A DNA stretch of 44,336 nt from Rhodobacteraceae bacterium HLUCCA09 (GTDB taxonomy: Bacteria > Pseudomonadota > Alphaproteobacteria > Rhodobacterales > Rhodobacteraceae): positions 11,119 to 55,454 of the forward strand of contig LJNT01000055.1 of the NCBI GenBank assembly GCA_001314685.1, in the 5' to 3' direction. Below the pieces are notes generated by a model. The model was given only the letters and a program-made list of their open reading frames with translations. It did not search any database and was not told the origin of the DNA. Position 1 is the stretch's first letter. Each line of letters opens with the position of its first letter. Position numbers and translations under genes: made by a program. This document shows, in pieces, positions 26,472 through 38,254 of the stretch.

Positions 26472-27224
26472 ATGACCAACGACCCGATCGACTGGCAGGC
26501 CCACCGCGCCGAGGTGCATCACCTCGGGCGCCTTCAGGAATTCCTCAAGCAGATCGTCTACGGCGGCAACGACGGGATCGTGACGACCTTCGCCATCGTC
26601 GCGGGCTTCGCCGGCGCCTCGGCCGAGGGCGCGGCCGAGGTGGGCGCGCTCGCGGTGCTCGTCTTCGGGCTGGCCAACCTCTTCGCCGACGCCACCTCGA
26701 TGGGGCTGGGCGAATTCCTGTCCACCCGCTCGCAGCGCGACCTCTACCTCTCGCAGCGCGCCAGCGAGCTGCGCGAGCTGCGCCGGAGCCCCGGGCAGGA
26801 GCGCGCCGAGGTGGTGCAGATGCTGATCGAGCGGGGCCTTTCGCCCGACGATGCCGAGGCGGCCGCGACGCATCTGATGAAGAGCCCCGAGCTGGTGGTG
26901 GACATGATGATGTCCTACGAACTCGACATGCCCGACATGCGCAGCGCGACACCGGCGAGCGACGGGCTGGTCACCTTCGGCGCCTTCGTCGTCTTCGGGG
27001 CGGTCCCGCTCGCGCCCTACTTCCTGCGGCCGGCGACCGACCCGCTCACCGTCTGGCTGTCGGTCGGGGCGACCTGCGCCGCGCTCGTCGGCCTCGGCCT
27101 CCTGCGCTGGCGCGCGACAGAGGAGCGGCTGACCCGCTGCGTGCTCGAGACGGTGGCGGTGGGCGGCACCTGCGCCGCGGTCGCCTTCGGTGTCGGTGCG
27201 CTCGTCGGCGGCATCGCCGGCTGA
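26472..27224 (+). CDS. VIT1/CCC1-family transporter
   Basis: 250 residues. Conserved blocks are [13 protein letters not shown] at the first helix, [19 protein letters not shown] at the second, then a cytoplasmic metal-binding region with many Glu and Met ([12 protein letters not shown]) and three more helices. Family members move ferrous iron or manganese across membranes. Direction and metal in this organism are unknown. ATG 26472 is preceded by GGGAGAG. The gene is divergent from lipA and upstream of bolA. Confidence 0.92.
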   Translation: MTNDPIDWQAHRAEVHHLGRLQEFLKQIVYGGNDGIVTTFAIVAGFAGASAEGAAEVGALAVLVFGLANLFADATSMGLGEFLSTRSQRDLYLSQRASELRELRRSPGQERAEVVQMLIERGLSPDDAEAAATHLMKSPELVVDMMMSYELDMPDMRSATPASDGLVTFGAFVVFGAVPLAPYFLRPATDPLTVWLSVGATCAALVGLGLLRWRATEERLTRCVLETVAVGGTCAAVAFGVGALVGGIAG

Positions 27225-27324
27225 CCGACGCGGCCGACCGGGCCCGGGCCGACGCGACGTGCCCTTGCGGGAGGCCGTTGCCGCCCCTACCCTCCTGATG
27301 GACGGACCAATCTGGAGGATCCCA

Positions 27325-27558
27325 ATGATCACGGCGCGCGAAATCGAGGACCTGCTCAAGGAGAGCTTTCCCAACGCGCAGATCACCGTCGAGGGCGACG
27401 ACGGTGCGCATTTCGCCGCGCAGGTCGTCGACGAGAGCTTTCGCGGCATGAACCGCGTGCAGCAGCAGCGCGCCGTCTACGCCGCGCTCAAGGGCAAGAT
27501 GGACGGGTCGGCGGGCGAGCTCCACGCGCTGGCGCTCACCACGCGGGCGCCGCAGTGA
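27325..27558 (+). CDS. bolA: BolA family protein
   Basis: 77 residues. [28 protein letters not shown] holds the BolA core with the conserved His and the FxGxxRVxRxR-type helix. BolA-like proteins bind monothiol glutaredoxins through a shared 2Fe-2S cluster and take part in iron-sulfur distribution. The partner grxD lies two genes downstream in the same operon. TGGAGG is 7 bases before ATG. Confidence 0.95.
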   Translation: MITAREIEDLLKESFPNAQITVEGDDGAHFAAQVVDESFRGMNRVQQQRAVYAALKGKMDGSAGELHALALTTRAPQ

Positions 27559-27565
27559 GGGCGGC

Positions 27566-27784
27566 TTGAGGACATTCCTCGTCCTTCTCCTTCTGCTGCC
27601 GCACCTTGCGGTGTTCGTCTACGCGGGCGTGCGCGAATGGCGGGCGTGGCGCGAGATCGACCCCGACGCGCGCCCGACCTTCCTCTCCTATCTCGGCCGC
27701 GAACAGGGCCCGACAGAGCAGCTCGCGCCCCAGCGCAGCGCCGACTGGCTGATCCGCGAGGCCGAACGCCACGGCAAGGGATGA
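27566..27784 (+). CDS. Small membrane protein between bolA and grxD
   Basis: 72 residues from TTG 27566, 7 bases after bolA. A hydrophobic helix (TFLVLLLLLPHLAVFVYAGV) is followed by a charged region ending near ADWLIREAERHG. Not recognised. Its place in the bolA-grxD operon suggests a link to iron-sulfur or redox balance. The TTG start has GTGAGGG upstream. Confidence 0.65.
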   Translation: MRTFLVLLLLLPHLAVFVYAGVREWRAWREIDPDARPTFLSYLGREQGPTEQLAPQRSADWLIREAERHGKG

Positions 27785-27791
27785 GCACGCG

Positions 27792-28100
27792 GTGACGGGC
27801 GAGGTCGCGCTGATCGCGGGGCTCGTCGTGGCCATCGCCCTCACCGTCTGGCTCAAGGCGCGTCAGACGATACGTCGCGAGGCAGACCGCCCGCGGGGGA
27901 TTGCGCCCGGCGAGGGCGACCATATCATCGACGTGGAATATAGCTCTGGCCTGGGCGGCGGGCACGCGACCCAGATCCGTGTCCCGCGCGACCCGCAGGC
28001 CTATGCGAGGCGCTTCGTGCCGCGGAGCGCGCCGGGCGCAGACGAGGGGGCCTCAAGACACGGAGCGGGCCCCCGCGAACAGGAGAAGGACGAGAGATGA
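27792..28100 (+). CDS. Small membrane-anchored protein before grxD
   Basis: 102 residues from GTG 27792, 7 bases after the previous stop. One N-terminal helix (VALIAGLVVAIALTVWL) precedes a soluble tail (HIIDVEYSSGLGGGHATQIRV) and a charged end. Its stop overlaps the grxD ATG as ATGA, so it is real and coupled. Function unknown. Confidence 0.7.
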   Translation: MTGEVALIAGLVVAIALTVWLKARQTIRREADRPRGIAPGEGDHIIDVEYSSGLGGGHATQIRVPRDPQAYARRFVPRSAPGADEGASRHGAGPREQEKDER

Positions 28101-28462
28101 CGGCGACGGTCGAGGACCAGATCAAGGAAACGGTGACAGGCAATGACGTGGTGCTCTTCATGAAGGGCACAAAGTCGATGCCGCAATGCGGCTTCTCGAG
28201 CCGCGTCGCGGGGGTGCTTGCCTACATGGGCGTGGACTTCGCCGACGTGAACGTGCTGGCCGACGAGAACATCCGCCAGGGGATCAAGGACTATTCCGAC
28301 TGGCCGACGATTCCCCAGCTTTACGTCAAGGGGGAGTTCGTGGGCGGCTGCGACATCATCACCGAGATGACGCTGTCGGGCGAGCTCGACCAGCTCTTCG
28401 ACCAGAAGGGCGTCGGCTACGACAAGGACGCCGCCGAGAAGATCCGCGAAGCCAACGCCTGA
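28097..28462 (+). CDS. grxD: Monothiol glutaredoxin Grx4/GrxD
   Basis: 121 residues. The active site MPQCGFSSR (Cys31) is the CGFS type that holds a 2Fe-2S cluster with glutathione. DWPTIPQLYVKGEFVGGCDI is the glutathione-binding part. It delivers iron-sulfur clusters and partners BolA, encoded in the same operon. A slight C-terminal extension (KDAAEKIREANA) is present. It overlaps the upstream small gene by four bases. Confidence 0.96.
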   Translation: MTATVEDQIKETVTGNDVVLFMKGTKSMPQCGFSSRVAGVLAYMGVDFADVNVLADENIRQGIKDYSDWPTIPQLYVKGEFVGGCDIITEMTLSGELDQLFDQKGVGYDKDAAEKIREANA

Positions 28463-28493
28463 GCGGCGTGGCGGCCGACAGGCCGAGCGGCGC

Positions 28494-28844
28494 TCACCCC
28501 GCCCGGTCCTCGGCCGCCTCGGCCATCGCTTCGGCCCGCGCGGCGAGATCGGCCAGCCGCTGCAGGGTGCCGGGGTCGACAGCGCCCTCGGCAGCCTTCC
28601 CCTCCTGCTGGGCCAGCCGCGCCTCGGCGGCGCGGGCGCGCTCCTCCCACGAGGCGGTCCGGTCGGCGAGCATCAGGCCCGCCATCAGCAGCATCCGGCT
28701 CTCGGGCACGCGGCCGATCTGCTCGACCAGGGCGCTCGCCTCCTGGTCGAGCATGGTCGCGGCCGTCCGCAGGAACGGCTCCTCGCCGTCCTGGCAGGCG
28801 ACGGTGAAGTCGCGGCCGCCGATGGTCACGGTCACGTCAGGCAT
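28494..28844 (-). CDS. zapA: Cell division protein ZapA
   Basis: 116 residues. [18 protein letters not shown] and [12 protein letters not shown] are the ZapA core, followed by an Ala/Glu-rich coiled coil. ZapA cross-links FtsZ filaments at the division ring. Its start lies inside the end of the upstream coiled-coil gene (8-base overlap). Confidence 0.92.
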   Translation of the reverse strand: MPDVTVTIGGRDFTVACQDGEEPFLRTAATMLDQEASALVEQIGRVPESRMLLMAGLMLADRTASWEERARAAEARLAQQEGKAAEGAVDPGTLQRLADLAARAEAMAEAAEDRAG

Positions 28845-29301
28845 GGGGCTGCTCCCTCACGAGCGGTTCGAGCGCGGCGATGATCTCGTCGAGCTCGGCG
28901 CGGTCTGCGTCGCGGGCGGATTGCAGGCGCTCGGCCTCGGCCTCGAGCTCGGCGACGCGGGTGGCGAGCGCGTCCTTCTTTTCCTTCAGCGCGGCGACAC
29001 GCTCGCGCAGCTGCGAATTGGCGGTCGTCTCGGCCTCGAGCGCCTCGCGCAGACCGTCGAGCTCGGCCCGCAGCGCAGCCTCCCCCGCCTCGCCCGATCC
29101 CTTCGCCTCGGCGAGCTCGGTCTCGGCCTCCTCGGCCCGCGAGAGAGCCCGGTCGCGCTCGGCCTCGGCCGCCGCCAGGGCCTCGGCCAGTGCGGGATCG
29201 GGTCCGGGCTGTGCGGGCGGCCGCGCCAGCGCGGCGCCCAGCCGGTCCATCGCCGCCGCGAGGCGCCGCTCGATCTCTGCCATGTCGGTCGTGCTGGCCA
29301 T
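28837..29301 (-). CDS. Coiled-coil protein upstream of zapA
   Basis: 154 residues from ATG 29301. After a short N-terminus nearly the whole protein is Ala/Glu/Arg heptads ([19 protein letters not shown], then [20 protein letters not shown]), ending in a short acidic tail ([13 protein letters not shown]). Not assigned to a named family. Its overlap with zapA suggests a division role, perhaps a ZapB-like partner, which is inference. Confidence 0.8.
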   Translation of the reverse strand: MASTTDMAEIERRLAAAMDRLGAALARPPAQPGPDPALAEALAAAEAERDRALSRAEEAETELAEAKGSGEAGEAALRAELDGLREALEAETTANSQLRERVAALKEKKDALATRVAELEAEAERLQSARDADRAELDEIIAALEPLVREQPHA

Positions 29302-29653
29302 GCTCGTCCTCCTCGCCCGTCTGCGCCGCCTGTCCACCCGTGCGTATACGCCCGTGCGACGACCGGCGGCGGCCCGGGGGCGGTGCTCCGCGAATCGCCC
29401 GCCCCTCTCGCTCGCGTCCATCCTAGCGCCTCTCGCCGCCGAATGCTCCCCCTGCCCCGTCAGCCGCTTACCCCGGCTTCTTCATGCGCTGCGCGAAGCC
29501 GCCCGCTTCCCTCGGCTCCGTCGCCCCGACCCTTGGCTTGACGGGACCCGCCCCGCTGCTACACCGCGCCCGGACAGCCAAGCGGCCGCGTGCAGGGGCC
29601 GGAGGACGACAGGGCCGAGCGCGCCGCCGGCCGAGCACGAGAGGACCGTCAAA
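29302..29653. other. 352-bp divergent control region before tkt
   Basis: It holds the tkt promoter candidate at 29538-29565 and otherwise shows no ORF with a ribosome site. It is the upstream region for both tkt (plus) and the coiled-coil/zapA pair (minus). No clear operator was recognised. Confidence 0.5.
29538..29565 (+). promoter_or_regulatory. Putative sigma-70 promoter of tkt
   Basis: TTGACG (29538-29543) and TACACC (29560-29565) with a 16-base spacer. The -35 is near consensus and the -10 moderate. It leaves a 5' leader of about 80 bases before the tkt GTG. Confidence 0.5.
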
Positions 29654-31699
29654 GTGGACATCGCGACCCTCCAGCAGACCCACCCCGACCACTGGCAGAA
29701 GGCCGCCGCCCTGCGCGTGCTGGCGCTCGACGCGGTGGCGCACGCCAAGTCGGGCCATTCGGGCATGCCGATGGGGATGGCCGACCTCGCCACCGTGCTC
29801 TTCGAGAAGCACCTGAAGTTCGATGCCGCCGCGCCGGACTGGCCCGACCGCGACCGCTTCGTGGTGTCGAACGGGCACGGCTCGATGCTGCTCTACGGGC
29901 TGCTGCACCTCTCGGGCTATCCCGAAATGGGGATCGAGCAGATCCGCGCCTTCCGCCAGTTGCACTCGAGGACGGCCGGGCACCCCGAATACGGCGACGC
30001 ACCCGGCATCGAGACCACGACCGGCCCCCTCGGCCAGGGCGTTGCCAACGGCGTCGGCATGGCGATGGCCGAGGCGCATCTTCGCGCCGTCTGGGGCGAG
30101 GAGATCGTCAGCCACCGCACCTGGGTCTTCGCCGGCGACGGCTGCCTGATGGAGGGGATCAGCCAAGAGGCGATCACGCTCGCCGGCCGGCAGAAGCTCG
30201 ACCGCCTGACCGTGATCTTCGACGACAACGGCATCACCATCGACGGCAAGGTCAGACTGGCCGACGCGACCGACCAGATGGCCCGCTTCGCCGCGAGCGG
30301 GTGGGAGGTGATGGCCGTCGACGGGCACGACCCGGTGGCGATCGACAACGCGCTGTCCGCCGCGAGACAGGCCGACCGCCCGGTTCTCATTGCCGCGCGC
30401 ACCCATATCGGTCTCGGCTCGTCGGCGCAGGACACCGCCAAGGCCCACGGCGCGCTGACCGACGCCGAGCTCGTCGCAGAGACGCGCAAGGCCTATGGCT
30501 GGGCGCATGCGCCCTTCGAGATCCCCGCCAAGCTCAAGGGCGCGTGGGAGGCAATCGGCGCCCGCGGCCGGGCCGAGCGCGAGGCATGGCAGGCCCGGCT
30601 CGACAAGCTCAGCCCCCGCAAGAGGGCCGAGTGGGATCGCATCCAGGCGCGCGAGCTGCCGAAGAAGGTCTCGAGCGCCCTGCGCGCGGTCAAGAAGACG
30701 GCCGCCGAAGAGCAGCCCAAGGCCGCCACGCGGGCCGCGAGCCAGACCGCGCTCGAAGCGATCAACCCGGTCCTGCCCGAGACCTTCGGCGGCTCGGCCG
30801 ACCTGACCGGCTCGAACAACACGCTGACGCAGGGCCTCGGTGCGTTCGACGAGACCAACCGCAAGGCCCGCTACGTCTACTACGGCATCCGCGAGCACGG
30901 GATGGCAGGGGCGATGAACGGCATCGCGCTGCACGGCGGCCTGCGCCCCTATGGCGGCACGTTCCTGTGCTTTTCCGACTACGCGCGCCCCTCGATGCGG
31001 CTCGCCGCGCTGATGAGCCAGCCGGTCGTCTACGTGATGACGCACGATTCCATCGGTCTGGGCGAGGACGGGCCGACGCACCAGCCCGTCGAGCACCTCG
31101 CCGCCCTTCGGGCCATTCCCAACATGCTGACGATCCGCCCCGCCGACACGGTCGAGGCGGCCGAAGCCTGGGAAGTGGCGCTCGAGCGCACCGACGGGCC
31201 GACCGTGCTCGCCCTCTCTCGGCAGGGCGTGCCGACCGTGCGCACGCAGCACACGTCGAAGAACCTGACGTCGCAGGGCGCCTATGTGCTGGCCGATGCC
31301 GACGGCAAGCGGCAGGCGATCCTCATGGCCACGGGCACCGAGGTCGCCGTGGCGATGGCCGCGCGCGACATCCTGCAGGCCGAGGGGATCGGCACCCGCG
31401 TCGTCTCGATGCCCTGCTGGGAACTCTTCGAGGCGCAGGACGACGCCTATCGCAAGCGCGTGCTGCCCGGCGGGCCGGTGCGCGTGGCGGTCGAGGCGGC
31501 AGTGCGCTTCGGCTGGGACCGGTGGCTCTTCGGCGAGCGGGGCAAGCGCGAGAAGGCGGGATTCATCGGGATGCACGGCTTCGGCGAGTCGGCGCCCGCG
31601 GGCGATCTCTATACCCATTTCGGCATCACCGCGCAGGCCGTGGCAGAGAAGGTGCGCAAGCTGCTCGCCGGTGACTGGGCCGAGACCCGCCAGCCCTGA
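29654..31699 (+). CDS. tkt: Transketolase
   Basis: 681 residues from GTG 29654 (GAGAGGA upstream). [39 protein letters not shown] and DDNGITIDG are the thiamine-diphosphate and metal sites. The pyrimidine domain has [11 protein letters not shown], the catalytic glutamate region, and [18 protein letters not shown]. It moves two-carbon units between sugar phosphates in the pentose phosphate (and, if present, Calvin) pathway. A basic insert with [20 protein letters not shown] lies between the first two domains. Confidence 0.97.
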   Translation: MDIATLQQTHPDHWQKAAALRVLALDAVAHAKSGHSGMPMGMADLATVLFEKHLKFDAAAPDWPDRDRFVVSNGHGSMLLYGLLHLSGYPEMGIEQIRAFRQLHSRTAGHPEYGDAPGIETTTGPLGQGVANGVGMAMAEAHLRAVWGEEIVSHRTWVFAGDGCLMEGISQEAITLAGRQKLDRLTVIFDDNGITIDGKVRLADATDQMARFAASGWEVMAVDGHDPVAIDNALSAARQADRPVLIAARTHIGLGSSAQDTAKAHGALTDAELVAETRKAYGWAHAPFEIPAKLKGAWEAIGARGRAEREAWQARLDKLSPRKRAEWDRIQARELPKKVSSALRAVKKTAAEEQPKAATRAASQTALEAINPVLPETFGGSADLTGSNNTLTQGLGAFDETNRKARYVYYGIREHGMAGAMNGIALHGGLRPYGGTFLCFSDYARPSMRLAALMSQPVVYVMTHDSIGLGEDGPTHQPVEHLAALRAIPNMLTIRPADTVEAAEAWEVALERTDGPTVLALSRQGVPTVRTQHTSKNLTSQGAYVLADADGKRQAILMATGTEVAVAMAARDILQAEGIGTRVVSMPCWELFEAQDDAYRKRVLPGGPVRVAVEAAVRFGWDRWLFGERGKREKAGFIGMHGFGESAPAGDLYTHFGITAQAVAEKVRKLLAGDWAETRQP

Positions 31700-31709
31700 C
31701 GCGCCCGTC

Positions 31710-31758
31710 CCATTCTTCATACGAAGAATGGCGCCGAAATTTCGTACGAAATTTCGGC
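31710..31758. repeat. Paired palindrome element B
   Basis: CCATTCTTC-atac-GAAGAATGG (31710-31731) is followed after one base by GCCGAAATTTCGT/ACGAAATTTCGGC (31733-31758), a perfect 26-bp palindrome. On the reverse strand the order (AAATTT palindrome, then TCTTC palindrome) matches element A at 25242-25292. It starts 11 bases after the tkt stop and ends 71 bases before the fur-family start. Confidence 0.8.
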
Positions 31759-31829
31759 CCGCCCGCAGCGCCTTCCACGCGCGGCGACGATGGGCTATCC
31801 GACGGGGCGAGACGAGAGACGAGGCCCCG

Positions 31830-32264
31830 ATGTCCGACACGCTCCTCGACCGCCTCGAAGCGAAGGGGCTGCGCCTGACCGAGCAGCGCCGCGTGATCGC
31901 CGAGGTTCTGTCGGAGAGCCGCGACCACCCCGACGTGGAAGAGCTTCATTCCCGCGCCCAGGCCCGCGACGAGCGCATCTCGCTCGCCACCGTCTACCGA
32001 ACCGTCAAGCTGTTCGAAGAGGCGGGCCTGCTCGACAAGCTGGAATTCGGCGACGGGCGCGCGCGCTACGAGGATGCCGAGCGCGCCCACCACGACCACC
32101 TGATCGACATGAACTCGGGCGAGGTGATCGAGTTCGTCGACGCCGAGATCGAGGCGCTGCAGGAACGGATCGCCGAGCGCCTCGGCTACCGCCTGATGGG
32201 CCACAAGCTGGAGCTTTACGGCGTCAAGCTCGACCGCAAGCGGCGCGACGAGGGCGGGCGCTGA
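31830..32264 (+). CDS. Fur/Mur-family metalloregulator
   Basis: 144 residues. An N-terminal winged helix (RLTEQRRVIAEVLSE, ISLATVYRTVKLFEEAGL) and a dimerisation domain with HHDHLIDMNSGEVIEF. The CxxC of zinc-structured Fur proteins is replaced by DMNS, as in the alphaproteobacterial Mur branch, which mostly senses manganese and represses manganese import. The metal here is inferred from the lineage. It ends exactly where the EamA transporter begins (TGAATG). Confidence 0.9.
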   Translation: MSDTLLDRLEAKGLRLTEQRRVIAEVLSESRDHPDVEELHSRAQARDERISLATVYRTVKLFEEAGLLDKLEFGDGRARYEDAERAHHDHLIDMNSGEVIEFVDAEIEALQERIAERLGYRLMGHKLELYGVKLDRKRRDEGGR

Positions 32265-34506
<2,242 letters not shown>

Positions 34507-34513
34507 GGCCGTC

Positions 34514-34711
34514 TCAGAGCACCGTGCGGAACACCGAGCGTGTCTCTCCCTGCTCGTCGAGCGCACGCAGCAGGTCGTGCCCCGCCTCGGTGGGGTGGCC
34601 CTCGGCGTCGAGCCAGCCACGATTTCGCGCGGTGGCCTCGGGCGGGGTGTCGGCCCGGCCGCAATGCGTGGCGAAGGCGCGGATGCGGTCGGCGGTCTCC
34701 TGCTCGTCCAT
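34514..34711 (-). CDS. Small protein, tandem paralogue 1
   Basis: 65 residues: ARNRGWLDAEGHPTEAGHDL then LRALDEQ. It is 32/65 identical, without gaps, to the neighbouring 34795-34992 product. Not recognised; it looks soluble with no signal. AGGGAG lies 8 bases upstream of ATG. Its stop lies 7 bases from the eno stop in convergent orientation. Confidence 0.75.
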   Translation of the reverse strand: MDEQETADRIRAFATHCGRADTPPEATARNRGWLDAEGHPTEAGHDLLRALDEQGETRSVFRTVL

Positions 34712-34794
34712 GCTGCAACTCCCTTGTCTGCAAGGGAAACGAGCGCGCGGCGAGAGCGGTTCAACCGCTGAAGTCACGGCCCTGCAAGGGCGCG

Positions 34795-34992
34795 TCACGG
34801 GTCGAGGCGATAGACCGCGCCCTGCGCCTTCTGCTCGTCGAGCGCACGCAGCAACTCGTGGCCCTCGTCGGTCGGGCGGCCCGCAGCGTCGATCCAGGCG
34901 CGATTGCGGGCGACGGTTTCGGGTGCGTCGCCTTCCTTGCCCACGTGCCGGGCGAAGGCGAGGATCTTTTCGGTCGGGTCTTCCTCTTGCAT
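34795..34992 (-). CDS. Small protein, tandem paralogue 2
   Basis: 65 residues: ARNRAWIDAAGRPTDEGHEL then LRALDEQ. Same length and same conserved motifs as the next gene, so it arose by tandem duplication. AAAGGA lies 6 bases before ATG. Between the two genes are small inverted repeats (CCCTTG-tctg-CAAGGG and GCGGTT-c-AACCGC). Function unknown. Confidence 0.75.
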   Translation of the reverse strand: MQEEDPTEKILAFARHVGKEGDAPETVARNRAWIDAAGRPTDEGHELLRALDEQKAQGAVYRLDP

Positions 34993-35074
34993 GGCGCGTC
35001 CTTTCCGGGTGCCTTCCGGATGCTTACGGGAAACGCCGGCGCGCGCGTTTGGGTCCGCCGGGGCGGGAGGCAGA

Positions 35075-35503
35075 ATGGCATTGACGGCAGACGACATCGT
35101 GAGGCGCCTTGCGCTCGCGCCGCACCCGGAGGGCGGCTGGTATCGCCAGACCTGGGTGGAGGAGCCGGCCGAGGGGCGCCCCGCCGGCACCGCCATCTAC
35201 TACCTGCTCGCCGAGGGGCAGCGCAGCCACTGGCACCGGGTCGACGCCGCGGAGATCTGGCACTTCTACGCCGGGGCACCGCTCGTCCTGTCGCTGGCAG
35301 AGACGGCGGCGGGGCCGGCGCGCGACGTGACGCTGGGGGCCGACCTGCCGGCGGGCCAGGTTCCGCAGGCGATCGTGCCGACGCAATGGTGGCAGGCGGC
35401 GCGGTCGACGGGGGCGTGGACGCTGGTCGGCTGCACCGTCTCGCCCGGATTCCGCTTCGAGGGGTTCGAGCTGGCGCCCGAGGGCTTCGACATCCCGCGC
35501 TAG
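35075..35503 (+). CDS. DUF985 (cupin_5) protein
   Basis: 142 residues: [12 protein letters not shown] at the N-terminus, [16 protein letters not shown] for the cupin metal/His region, and PTQWWQAA and [17 protein letters not shown] near the end. Members are cupin-fold proteins of unknown function. GGGAGG lies before ATG. Its stop codon shares bases with the opposing anmK stop (CTAG), so the two genes are fully convergent. Confidence 0.92.
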   Translation: MALTADDIVRRLALAPHPEGGWYRQTWVEEPAEGRPAGTAIYYLLAEGQRSHWHRVDAAEIWHFYAGAPLVLSLAETAAGPARDVTLGADLPAGQVPQAIVPTQWWQAARSTGAWTLVGCTVSPGFRFEGFELAPEGFDIPR

Positions 35504-36624
35504 TCGGGCAGCGGTCGCGAGACCTCGCCGCCCCCGACGGCCGCCGCGACGCCCGTGGTGCCCGGAAACGATGTCGGCAATCCCCGCACCACCCGTACCG
35601 CGAGATGGGCGAAGGCCTGCGCCTCGAGCATGTCGCCGTCGAGGCCCACGACTTCGACCGGCTCGACCGGCACCCCGAGGCCCTCGGCGATCATCCGCAT
35701 CATCACCGGGTTCTTCCGCCCGCCCCCGGTGACCAGCACCCGCGCGACCGGCGCCGGGAAATGCTGCGCCCCGAGCGCGACGGCGGCGGCGGCGGCGGCG
35801 GTGAGCGTAGCCGCGGCATCGGCGTCGGCGAGGTCCGCAACCGCCGCGCGCAGCCTGGGAAAGTCATTCCGGTCGAGCGACTTGGGCGGCACTCTCAGGA
35901 AAAACCCCTCACCGCAGAACGCCTCGAGCACCGCCCCGTCGACCTCGCCTTGCGCGGCCAGCGTCCCGTCGCGGTCGCAGTCGCGGCCGAGGCGCGCGGC
36001 CACGAGGTCGTCTATCGGGGCGTTCGCCGGGCCGGTGTCGAAGGCCAGCAGCGCGCCCGGCACCTCGGGGCCCGGCGCGGCAGGGTCGATCCAGGTCAGG
36101 TTGCCCACGCCGCCGAGGTTGAGAAAGGCGAGCGGCGAATCGGCGCCGATGAAGCGCGCCAGCGCGAAGTGCCAGGCGGGCGCGAGCGGCGCGCCCTGCC
36201 CGCCCATCTGCATGTCGGCCGTGCGGAAATCCCACACCACCGTGCGCCCAAGCCGTTCGGCGAGGCGTGCGCCAGAGCCGGCCTGGTGGGTGCCGCGCCC
36301 GCCCGGCTCGTGCGCCAGCGTCTGCCCGTGCACGCCGATCAGCGCGACATCGCCCGCCTCGACATTGGCGAGCAGCCCGGCCAGCAGCTCGGCATGGGCG
36401 TCTTCCACCACGCGCGCTGCCGCCTCGGCCTCGGCGCTGCCCGACCAGTGGCCCAAGGCGCGGCGCAGCACGCTGCGCTCTGCCAGCGAATAGGGGCGGT
36501 AGGCCGAGGGGCCGAAGGCGGTGACGCCGTGGCCGTCGGTCTCGATCACGGCGGCGTCGACCCCGTCGAGCGAGGTGCCCGACATCGCTCCCATCGCCCG
36601 GACTGGCCCTGCCTTCAGGCGCAT
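35500..36624 (-). CDS. anmK: Anhydro-N-acetylmuramic acid kinase
   Basis: 374 residues. [16 protein letters not shown] is the nucleotide-binding opening. [31 protein letters not shown] and [11 protein letters not shown] are the ASKHA-fold kinase blocks. It hydrolyses and phosphorylates anhydroMurNAc to MurNAc-6-phosphate in cell wall recycling. ATG 36624 has GGGAGGGG upstream and is divergent from tyrS (89 bp). Confidence 0.96.
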   Translation of the reverse strand: MRLKAGPVRAMGAMSGTSLDGVDAAVIETDGHGVTAFGPSAYRPYSLAERSVLRRALGHWSGSAEAEAAARVVEDAHAELLAGLLANVEAGDVALIGVHGQTLAHEPGGRGTHQAGSGARLAERLGRTVVWDFRTADMQMGGQGAPLAPAWHFALARFIGADSPLAFLNLGGVGNLTWIDPAAPGPEVPGALLAFDTGPANAPIDDLVAARLGRDCDRDGTLAAQGEVDGAVLEAFCGEGFFLRVPPKSLDRNDFPRLRAAVADLADADAAATLTAAAAAAVALGAQHFPAPVARVLVTGGGRKNPVMMRMIAEGLGVPVEPVEVVGLDGDMLEAQAFAHLAVRVVRGLPTSFPGTTGVAAAVGGGEVSRPLPD

Positions 36625-36713
36625 CGCCCCTCCCTCGCGGCCCTTTTCCTCACCGCAGGCCCTCGCTATAGCGGGGCGTCCGACCGGGGGCCAGCGCAGG
36701 GAGCTCGTGTGCG

Positions 36714-37979
36714 ATGACGTATCGTCCGAAATCCGACTTTCTCGCCACGCTGGTCGAGCGCGGCTATCTCGCCGACTGCACGGATCTGCAGGCGCTCGAC
36801 GAGGCCGCGCTCGCGGGGCCGATCGTGGCCTATATCGGCTACGACGCGACCGCGCCCTCGCTTCATGTGGGGCACCTGCTCAACATCATGCTCCTGCGGC
36901 TGTTGCAGAAGACGGGCCACCAGCCGATCACGCTGATGGGAGGCGGCACGACCAAGGTAGGCGACCCCTCGTTCCGCTCCGACGAGCGGCCGCTGCTGAG
37001 CCCCGCGCAGATCGGGCAGAACATCGCCTCGATGCAGCGGGTCTTCGCGCGCTATCTCGATTACGAGGCGCCCGAGCAACCGGCGCTGATGCTCGACAAC
37101 GCCGAGTGGCTCGACGACCTGAACTACCTCGAGTTCCTGCGCGACATCGGCCGGCACTTCTCGGTCAACCGGATGCTGTCCTTCGAGAGCGTCAAGTCGC
37201 GGCTCGACCGCGAGCAGTCGCTGTCGTTCCTCGAGTTCAACTACATGATCCTGCAGGCCTACGACTTTCTCGAGCTCTACCGCCGCTATGGCTGCCGGCT
37301 GCAGATGGGCGGGTCCGACCAGTGGGGCAACATCGTGAACGGGGTCGACCTGACGCGCCGGGTGCTCGACGCCGGGATCTTCGGCCTGACGACGCCGCTC
37401 ATGGTGACCGCCGACGGGCGCAAGATGGGCAAGACGGCAGGCGGGGCGGTCTGGCTCGATTCGGCGCTGCTCTCGCCTTACGAGTTCTGGCAGTTCTGGC
37501 GGAATGTCGCGGATGCCGACGTGGGGCGCTTCCTGCGGCTCTACACCGAGCTGCCGCTCGACGAGTGCGCGCGGCTGGGGGCGCTCGGCGGGGCCGAGAT
37601 CAACGAGGCCAAGATCAGGCTGGCGGGCGAGGTGACGGCGCTGTTGCACGGGGCGGAGGCGGCCGCGGCGGCCGAGGCCACGGCGCGCGAGGTGTTCGAG
37701 CGCGGTGGTGCGGGCGAGGATCTGCCGCGGCTGGAACTGGGGCAGGCGGACGTGGCAGGCGGCATCTCGGTGGCGCAGCTCTTCGTGCGCTCGGGGCTGG
37801 CGACGTCGGGCAAGGACGCCAAGCGGCTCATCGCCGAGGGCGGCGCGCGGATCGGGGACGAGGCGGTGACCGATCCGGGCCGCATCCTCGACGCCGGGGC
37901 CCTGTCGGCGCCGCTGAAGCTCTCGGCAGGCAAGAAGCGGCACGCGCTGGTCGTGCTGAAGGTCGGCGCGCCCTCCTGA
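36714..37979 (+). CDS. tyrS: Tyrosyl-tRNA synthetase
   Basis: 421 residues. The HIGH motif is SLHVGHL (His51) and the KMSKS motif reads RKMGKTAGG (Lys237). [13 protein letters not shown] and [12 protein letters not shown] bind tyrosine and adenylate, and an S4 RNA-binding domain follows near 355-415. It charges tRNA-Tyr. The Ala/Glu-rich linker ([18 protein letters not shown]) before S4 is slightly expanded. Confidence 0.97.
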   Translation: MTYRPKSDFLATLVERGYLADCTDLQALDEAALAGPIVAYIGYDATAPSLHVGHLLNIMLLRLLQKTGHQPITLMGGGTTKVGDPSFRSDERPLLSPAQIGQNIASMQRVFARYLDYEAPEQPALMLDNAEWLDDLNYLEFLRDIGRHFSVNRMLSFESVKSRLDREQSLSFLEFNYMILQAYDFLELYRRYGCRLQMGGSDQWGNIVNGVDLTRRVLDAGIFGLTTPLMVTADGRKMGKTAGGAVWLDSALLSPYEFWQFWRNVADADVGRFLRLYTELPLDECARLGALGGAEINEAKIRLAGEVTALLHGAEAAAAAEATAREVFERGGAGEDLPRLELGQADVAGGISVAQLFVRSGLATSGKDAKRLIAEGGARIGDEAVTDPGRILDAGALSAPLKLSAGKKRHALVVLKVGAPS

Positions 37980-38071
37980 GGCACGAGTGGCGGGCGGGCG
38001 TAAGGGCACACGGGCCAGGGGGGCTCCCGCCTCCGCTCGCCCCCTTGCGGGGGTTCGCTCCGTTGGGCCCG

Positions 38072-38095
38072 GCGCGCCCGCTGGGGCGGGCGCGC
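38072..38095. terminator. Hairpin between tyrS and cckA
   Basis: GCGCGCCCGC-tggg-GCGGGCGCGC, a perfect 10-bp stem in the 275-bp region between the convergent tyrS and cckA. It could end transcription from either side; no T tract. The rest of the region is GC-rich with no supported gene. Confidence 0.45.
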
Positions 38096-38254
38096 GGCAG
38101 CGCTGGCGGCGAGGGCTGCGCGCGGTGCCGCCGGCGGCCGCGTGGCGACGCGCACCGTCTTGCACCTGCGGCCGGGCGCGCAGGGTCGTCGGGGGCCGGC
38201 CGCGAGGGGCTCCGCCGCGACGGCGGCGAAGCCTGCACGGCGCGTCCGCCCCGG

